Shown in pieces: positions 59,782-64,000 of a DNA stretch of 64,000 nt (the first letter of the stretch is position 1; each line of letters begins with the position of its first letter). The notes beneath the pieces are model-generated. The model was not told the DNA's origin, searched no databases, and saw only the letters and a program-made list of their open reading frames with translations. The position numbers and the translations under genes were made by a program. Location of the stretch: the NCBI RefSeq assembly GCF_046719765.1, contig NZ_JABEBY010000004.1, positions 62,001 through 126,000 on the forward strand, given 5' to 3'. The DNA is from Halonotius sp046719765. Its GTDB lineage: Archaea > Halobacteriota > Halobacteria > Halobacteriales > Haloferacaceae.

Positions 59782-60672
59782 TCAGAAACCGATGAGCACC
59801 GTCGCCTGGTTTGCTAGCTCTTGGAGTTCCTCGCTGGTCGAGATGAGATAGATGAACCCGAGTTGGATCGAGTTCGTGAGCCCATGAGCCAGCGCGACGA
59901 CCGTCAGATTCTCCGTCCACTCGTAGAGAGCCCCGTAGATGACCGAGCCCGCGAACAACGCCGCGAAGGCCGCCAGTACCTGCACCGGACTCGCCCCAGC
60001 CGAACTGTATGCCGTCAGGTGGATCGGGACGAAAATGAAGCTTGCCAGCACGATCGCCGCCGGGCGGCTAAAGGAGTTCGTCAGCCGCGTTTGGATCACT
60101 CCCCGGTAGAGCAGCTCCTCGAAGGGGCCGACAACAAGGATCATAAACGGGATCAACAGCAGATAGAAGGTTGGGTCGATCCCCTCGAAGTTGAGCAGGC
60201 TGTGTGAGGCCGCTTGAACGCCGAGGGAAAACGAGATGAGATTGATGGTGCCGATCGCAAACAGGACGGCAAACGGCGCGACAGCGATCACCAGCAGGTG
60301 AAACAGTGTCGGCTTGCGAATCCGCACAAAGGAGCGATCCTTCCCGGTTGCCCACAGATAGGCGGCGGCGATCCCGCCCATCGCCAGGATCTGTCCGAAC
60401 ACGAAGTTGATCACCAACTCCGCCAGCGGCGACAGCGGTTGCTCGATCGGGAACACCAACGCCGCCGCAAGCAGCGGGAGCACCAACACGGCCGGCAGCA
60501 GGATCGCCCCGAACCCAAGCCCCGCGGCGAGAACGATCGCCCACAGCTTTCCCAGCAGCCGCCACCCGATATCCCCGGACCGATCGCCGGGCCCGCTGGT
60601 CACGATCCGGCCGTCGTCGGTCACCGATCCGACCGGCTGTCGACCCGCCGGCCCGTCGCTCGGCGGGGCCAT
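59782..60672 (-). CDS. CPBP-family intramembrane protease
   Basis: 296 residues, about seven helices. The two CPBP motifs are present: EELLYRGVIQ (E-E-x3-R) and FIFVPIHL (F-x3-H-like). The family includes Rce1-type CAAX proteases; in prokaryotes substrates are mostly unknown. The N-terminal 45 residues are polar. Start 60672 is used because upstream codons give a non-membrane, low-complexity extension. Confidence 0.82.
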   Translation of the reverse strand: MAPPSDGPAGRQPVGSVTDDGRIVTSGPGDRSGDIGWRLLGKLWAIVLAAGLGFGAILLPAVLVLPLLAAALVFPIEQPLSPLAELVINFVFGQILAMGGIAAAYLWATGKDRSFVRIRKPTLFHLLVIAVAPFAVLFAIGTINLISFSLGVQAASHSLLNFEGIDPTFYLLLIPFMILVVGPFEELLYRGVIQTRLTNSFSRPAAIVLASFIFVPIHLTAYSSAGASPVQVLAAFAALFAGSVIYGALYEWTENLTVVALAHGLTNSIQLGFIYLISTSEELQELANQATVLIGF

Positions 60673-60907
60673 CACCGCCACCCACACCGACCGGTGGTCG
60701 GCAGACGCGCTGTCGACTCCGGCGGGTGACGCTTGGCTGGCGGTACACGGCGGTGGCGACGGGTGGAGGCTTCCATTAGCTGTCTGTCGGTGCTGGATGG
60801 CGAAAAACGCTGTCGTTCCGGCGATCGTCTGGTGGGTGACGCCGCCGGAGCGGCCGCGTCGCCAACCTCCCCCGAACGCTTTTACTGCCACCGGCTAACG
60901 GAGGGGT

Positions 60908-61192
60908 ATGGCGGATTTCGATCTCGACCTCCGTGAGGCGGAGGCACAACTCGATGAGATGCCGAGCGATGAGGTGGTGTTGGGCGTGCTCAACGGCGAG
61001 ACCGATGACGCCGAATGGGTACAGTCGATCACCCAGGGGAATGTGCTCGTGCTCTCGGTGGAGGGCGACCTCAACGAGTTGGCCGCCGGCTTCGCCCGCG
61101 AGATCAAGGATATGGGCGGCGAACTCATGCATTTCCGGGAGTTTCTGATCATCACGCCGCCGGAAACCGCGATCAACACCGATCGACTCTGA
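60908..61192 (+). CDS. DUF5779-like small protein
   Basis: 94 residues resembling DUF5779: acidic N-terminus, GNVLVLSVEGDLNELAAGFA, EIKDMGGELMHFREFLII. Compact alpha-beta protein, no metal motif. Role unknown. Confidence 0.7.
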   Translation: MADFDLDLREAEAQLDEMPSDEVVLGVLNGETDDAEWVQSITQGNVLVLSVEGDLNELAAGFAREIKDMGGELMHFREFLIITPPETAINTDRL

Positions 61193-61574
61193 GACCGACG
61201 ACCTGTTAGTTATCTGTACAAGTATCGATCATACGTGACCGCTGTTGTTGGCGTGAGTTTGGGCCGCTATCCGTCGCTGGCCGTGTTCAAATAAGCCGTG
61301 GAAACTGGAACCATCTCGAAAGCCTCGACGCGCCGAAGTCGGGGGGCTCGCTGCACGCTTCGGGCCTGCGGCCCTGCAGTGCTTGCGTCCCCTGCCTTCC
61401 GCCAGCGCGTCGCCCTTTTCAGCCCCGCCCGACCGCAGCTGCCTGACCCGTCGACGCGGGTGGGATTGAAAGGGGCCGGCGTCTTTCGAGGTGTTCGCAA
61501 TCCAGTCGCACTACTCTGAACAGTACTGTCGCTGACGTGCTTGTGTTTATGTCGCCACACATCCAACAGCTGGT
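61193..61574. other. 382-bp gap holding a GC-rich element
   Basis: No gene is supported here. The inverted-repeat element 61318-61420 occupies the middle. The rest has no visible feature except the approach to the next start at 61575. Confidence 0.6.
61318..61420. repeat. GC-rich non-coding element with terminal inverted repeats (copy 2)
   Basis: Starts GAAAGCCTCGACGCGC (61318-61333) and ends GCGCGTCGCCCTTTTC (61405-61420), matching the ends of the 170-bp element at 110-279 in the same orientation. The interior differs in length and sequence but is also rich in GGGCT/GCAG palindromes. Confidence 0.55.
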
Positions 61575-62282
61575 ATGCCGATGAAAGGAGCCGGCTCGGC
61601 CGACCTGCAGGTGATCGATCGCTTCGATGGCGGCGTCGGCTGGCTGGCCTACCCCGACGAGACGATGCAACGGGCGAGTCACGCCCTCGCAACACCCGAG
61701 GGCGTCTGGGTCATCGATCCCGTTGACGCCGACGGCGTCGACGACCTTATCGCGGAACTCGGTGACGAGCACGACGGCCCGAGCGAGGTCGCCGGCGTCG
61801 CCGTCTGTCTGGATCGCCACAAGCGCGATGCGGCGGCGATCGCCACCCGCCACGATGCCGATGTGTCCGTTCCAACCTGGATGTCCGGCGTTACCGATGA
61901 GATCGACGCGCCGGTGAGCCGGTTTGCGGGCGAGCTCGGCGACTCCGGCTTCGAGTCGTTCGTGATCCGGGATTCGTCGCTGCCGCCGTGGCAGGAGGTC
62001 GGCCTCTTCAACCCTGAGACCGGCACGATGGTCGTCCCCGAATCTGTCGGGACGGCGTCGTACTTTCTTGCCGGCGAGGAGCGGCTCGGTGTCCACCCGA
62101 TGTTCCGACTGACTCCGCCTGACGAACTCCGATCACAGGGCCGACCCGAGCGGATTCTCGTCGGCCATGGGGCGGGGATTCACGAGGACGCCGCGGCCGC
62201 ACTGGAGCGCGCGCTCACCTCCTCGCGGTCGAACACCCCCTCGTTGTACGCGAAGACGCTGAAAGGGTTTCTTACCGGGTAA
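61575..62282 (+). CDS. Degenerate metallo-beta-lactamase-fold protein
   Basis: 235 residues. The strand/loop order resembles MBL hydrolases: VWVIDPVDADGVDDLIAEL, and ILVGHGAGIHEDAAAALERA near the end as the GHG block. The HxHxDH metal site reads D-R-H-K-R-D-A (in VCLDRHKRDAAAI), so the main metal ligands are missing. Probably non-catalytic or with another metal site. The next gene follows by 3 bp. Confidence 0.6.
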   Translation: MPMKGAGSADLQVIDRFDGGVGWLAYPDETMQRASHALATPEGVWVIDPVDADGVDDLIAELGDEHDGPSEVAGVAVCLDRHKRDAAAIATRHDADVSVPTWMSGVTDEIDAPVSRFAGELGDSGFESFVIRDSSLPPWQEVGLFNPETGTMVVPESVGTASYFLAGEERLGVHPMFRLTPPDELRSQGRPERILVGHGAGIHEDAAAALERALTSSRSNTPSLYAKTLKGFLTG

Positions 62283-62285
62283 TCT

Positions 62286-62714
62286 GTGGTGCTCTATGCG
62301 ACCGCCGGGCTGCTCGATGTGCTCATCGAGTTTGCCACCGACCGCGAGCCCCAACAGGCCAACGTCCCGCTGGCGGCGACGCCCGCGGGTGAGTTAACCG
62401 GCAGCGACGACCGCCTCGCCGACATCGACCCGGCGACATCGGTGCTCACACACTTCTATCTCCCCGACGCCGGCGGCGCGGTGAGTTCGGTCTTCGGGGT
62501 GGATCTCGGGACGCCCTCCGGCGGCGCGCAGGCCAGATTTGTCTCCCACCCGACCGGCCCACTGGCGGTCACAAAGGAGGACGATCTGGCCGGCGCGGTG
62601 CTCGTGGCGGTGCCGCCGTGGACGGCCGCTGAGATCCGCGCCTTCGATCGCCGCGGGCAAGCGGTTGAGCTGGTCGGTCTCGATGCCGAGCCGCCGGTCG
62701 AAACGATCGAGTAG
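62286..62714 (+). CDS. Conserved haloarchaeal hypothetical protein
   Basis: 142 residues starting with GTG 3 bp after the MBL-like stop, so co-transcribed. It is predicted to be a small alpha-beta protein (FYLPDAGGAVSSVFG, LVAVPPWTAAEIRAFDRRG) with no signal or metal motif. Function unknown. Confidence 0.6.
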   Translation: MVLYATAGLLDVLIEFATDREPQQANVPLAATPAGELTGSDDRLADIDPATSVLTHFYLPDAGGAVSSVFGVDLGTPSGGAQARFVSHPTGPLAVTKEDDLAGAVLVAVPPWTAAEIRAFDRRGQAVELVGLDAEPPVETIE

Positions 62715-62740
62715 CCACCACGAGGTGACCGGTCGCGTCG

Positions 62741-62950
62741 CTACTCCAGGTAGCCGAGATCCCGAAGCTGGTCGGTGACCTCGGCGAAATCCGCTTCTGT
62801 CAGCGTGCCGTCGGGCTCCTGTTGGATGACGATGCTGCGGAGCAAAAACCGGACGAGGTCGCTCGTGGAGGTGAAGCTGGTTCCTTCGATCGTCTCCTCG
62901 ACGCGATCACCGAGCTCCTTCGGGATCGACACTGTCGTGTAGTCGGCCAT
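62741..62950 (-). CDS. Ribbon-helix-helix (CopG-like) regulator
   Basis: 69 residues. The beta strand DYTTVSIPKELGDRVEETIE is followed by a short turn and FTSTSDLVRFLLRS, the MetJ/Arc-type RHH DNA-binding shape, plus a short acidic tail. Likely a dimeric repressor; target unknown. The start ATG is at 62950; a longer frame from 62995 adds a non-family segment. Confidence 0.72.
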   Translation of the reverse strand: MADYTTVSIPKELGDRVEETIEGTSFTSTSDLVRFLLRSIVIQQEPDGTLTEADFAEVTDQLRDLGYLE

Positions 62951-63072
62951 ACCCGTCGTTCGGCCAGCAAGCCGAATAAGTCCTCCTGTCGGCACAGCGG
63001 CAATGTGCCACCGAGTTATACACCGATCACCGGAGCCACACGCCTAAACCGTCGGCGTGCCGTAGGACAGGT

Positions 63073-63318
63073 ATGCGCCGAGAGCAAGCAACGACAGCCG
63101 ACGGTGACACCGTCTACATCGACCGGAAGGCGGCGGAGCGTGGGTCGGTCGATCTCTTTCATCCGGTGTACTGCGACGCCGACGGCGAGAAGCGGTGGGG
63201 GTACTACTGTAACGCCTGCGGCGGCTTTGACAACGCGATGGATACGATGGGGCGGTTGGTCTGCAACAGCTGTTCGAACATCCGCAAACCAGACGAATGG
63301 GACGCAGCCCACGAGTGA
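63073..63318 (+). CDS. Zinc-ribbon protein (DUF5816-like)
   Basis: 81 residues. It has two CxxC knuckles (CNACGGF and CNSCSNI) spaced by about 20 residues, forming a treble-clef or zinc ribbon. The rest is an alpha-beta segment with WGYYC. Role unknown, possibly nucleic-acid binding. Confidence 0.7.
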   Translation: MRREQATTADGDTVYIDRKAAERGSVDLFHPVYCDADGEKRWGYYCNACGGFDNAMDTMGRLVCNSCSNIRKPDEWDAAHE

Positions 63319-63401
63319 GGTCGCCAAGCGGATACGTCTCTGTGCCGCCAGCATAGAATCGTGGGAAGCTTTATCATGGGCTACGTACAATCTGAACGTG
63401 G

Positions 63402-63749
63402 ATGGCCACTGTTACCATACCACCGGCTGAAGAGGCCCGAGACGTGTTCAAACGGCTCGGCTACGCGATCGAGGAGCGTGGCAGCGAGTTCGTCGCCGAG
63501 CGGAAGTGGCGGCGCGTCCAGGTGACACCGTTGTGTGCCGACGACGCCAAAGCCCCCGACGAGATCGTTGCGTACGGCGATGGCGGCGGCCCGCGACTCC
63601 GGTGTTTCGTCACCTGGATGGACGCTACCGAGGAGCTACAGTCGTATCTTCAGTCGGCAAAGCCCCCCTACGATTGGGCGATCATCGGGATCGAAAGCGA
63701 CGGCGAGTTTCAGGTCGTCCATCCCGAGCCGGGCTCCGCCCCGATCTGA
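63402..63749 (+). CDS. Conserved haloarchaeal protein (DUF7116-like)
   Basis: 115 residues. It starts MATVTIPPAEEARDVFKRLG and holds AERKWRRVQVTPLCADD and CFVTWMDAT. This resembles the DUF7116 family by memory; function unknown. Soluble, no signal. Confidence 0.6.
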   Translation: MATVTIPPAEEARDVFKRLGYAIEERGSEFVAERKWRRVQVTPLCADDAKAPDEIVAYGDGGGPRLRCFVTWMDATEELQSYLQSAKPPYDWAIIGIESDGEFQVVHPEPGSAPI

Positions 63750-63827
63750 CGCCGTGGCCGAAACTGTCGGCGGCACTCGACACACAGGAGCGATATGTTC
63801 TTTTCCGCTCGGCGGTGAGAACACCCA

Positions 63828-64000
63828 ATGACGCTGGTCGTCGTCCCGGTTCGGTATCCGCTCAGCGAACACTCCGCAGCCACGCTCCGGGAGGCGATCA
63901 CGATCAGCGACGACCGCGACGCCGAGCTATCGATCCTCCACGTTGACCTCTATCAGAACAGCAACAACGTCACCCGAACCGACCTCAAGCGCGCGGTCGA
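63828..64000 (+). CDS. Universal stress protein (UspA-like), truncated by the window edge
   Basis: The visible 57 residues begin MTLVVVPVRYPLSEHSAATL and continue ... ELSILHVDLYQNS, the start and second strand of UspA-type alpha/beta proteins, which bind ATP or AMP. The gene runs off the right edge, so its full domain content is unknown. Confidence 0.75.
   Translation, partial: MTLVVVPVRYPLSEHSAATLREAITISDDRDAELSILHVDLYQNSNNVTRTDLKRAV

Noticed and set aside
1..64000. CRISPR arrays, cas genes, rRNA genes and a replication origin
   Set aside because: No regularly spaced repeats, Cas motifs, rRNA segments or orc1/cdc6 gene with flanking repeats were seen when reading both strands.

Overview
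This is 64 kb of a haloarchaeal chromosome (class Halobacteria). DNA is GC-rich and proteins are strongly acidic. Genes sit close together, and many start about 25-28 bp after a TATA-like box, as expected for leaderless mRNAs. Family content agrees: thermosome, membrane LonB, halocyanin, KaiC-like ATPase, PGF-type surface protein, CxxC zinc-ribbon proteins and DUF57xx-type small proteins. I cannot name the genus.

Layout. 0-7.2 kb: riboflavin reductase, thioredoxin, an XPD/Rad3-type FeS helicase and succinyl-CoA ligase (sucC-sucD). 7.2-8.7 kb: tRNA-Gln with a duplicated 3' end, then an MNT-HEPN toxin-antitoxin pair. 8.8-16.3 kb: cell-surface and lipoprotein genes, a PQQ sugar dehydrogenase, a ZIP metal transporter with two palindromes in its promoter, a Tat-exported protein with a tandem internal duplication, a short-chain dehydrogenase, a LOG-fold protein and a TetR regulator. 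16.6-19.1 kb: a visibly AT-richer accessory patch with small membrane proteins and a winged-helix plus small-protein pair that looks like a toxin-antitoxin module. 19.1-26.4 kb: permease, alcohol dehydrogenase, MscS channel, TRAM protein, methyltransferase, glycosyltransferase and amidohydrolase. 26.6-35.9 kb: thermosome subunit (Cct3-like), a two-domain KaiC-like ATPase joined to a LOV-PAS histidine kinase, a SAM hydrolase/NadM pair, and LonB. 35.9-37.4 kb: a TnpB-only IS200/IS605-type element inserted at the lonB stop codon. 37.4-45.2 kb: an alkyltransferase-like protein without the catalytic Cys, the trpCBA operon followed by the first enzyme of the archaeal aromatic pathway, a zinc-finger/DUF7504-like protein, and MeaB with the cobalamin-binding mutase subunit. 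45.3-46.1 kb: a winged-helix/MazF-like pair. 46.1-64 kb: glycosyltransferase, halocyanin, J-domain protein, regulators, a 930-residue surface glycoprotein, a FAD oxidoreductase, a hydrolase-like lipoprotein, a threonine-synthase-like protein lacking the PLP lysine, a DtxR/SirR regulator, a uracil-DNA glycosylase-like protein, a CPBP protease, several haloarchaeal conserved proteins, and the start of a universal stress protein at the right edge.

Most promising points: (1) the KaiC-like/LOV-kinase gene pair, a candidate blue-light input to a KaiC-family ATPase; (2) the TnpB element whose guide would be read from the 3' end of lonB; (3) several enzyme folds with a lost key residue (threonine-synthase-like K to Y, hydrolase Ser to Gly, MGMT-like Cys to Asp, kinase N-box Asn to Thr, HEPN His absent); (4) TGTACA boxes beside trpC resembling the methanogen TrpY operator; (5) compact inverted or direct repeats at the start sites of both toxin-antitoxin operons. 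Family assignments rest on motifs read by eye; no database search was run.
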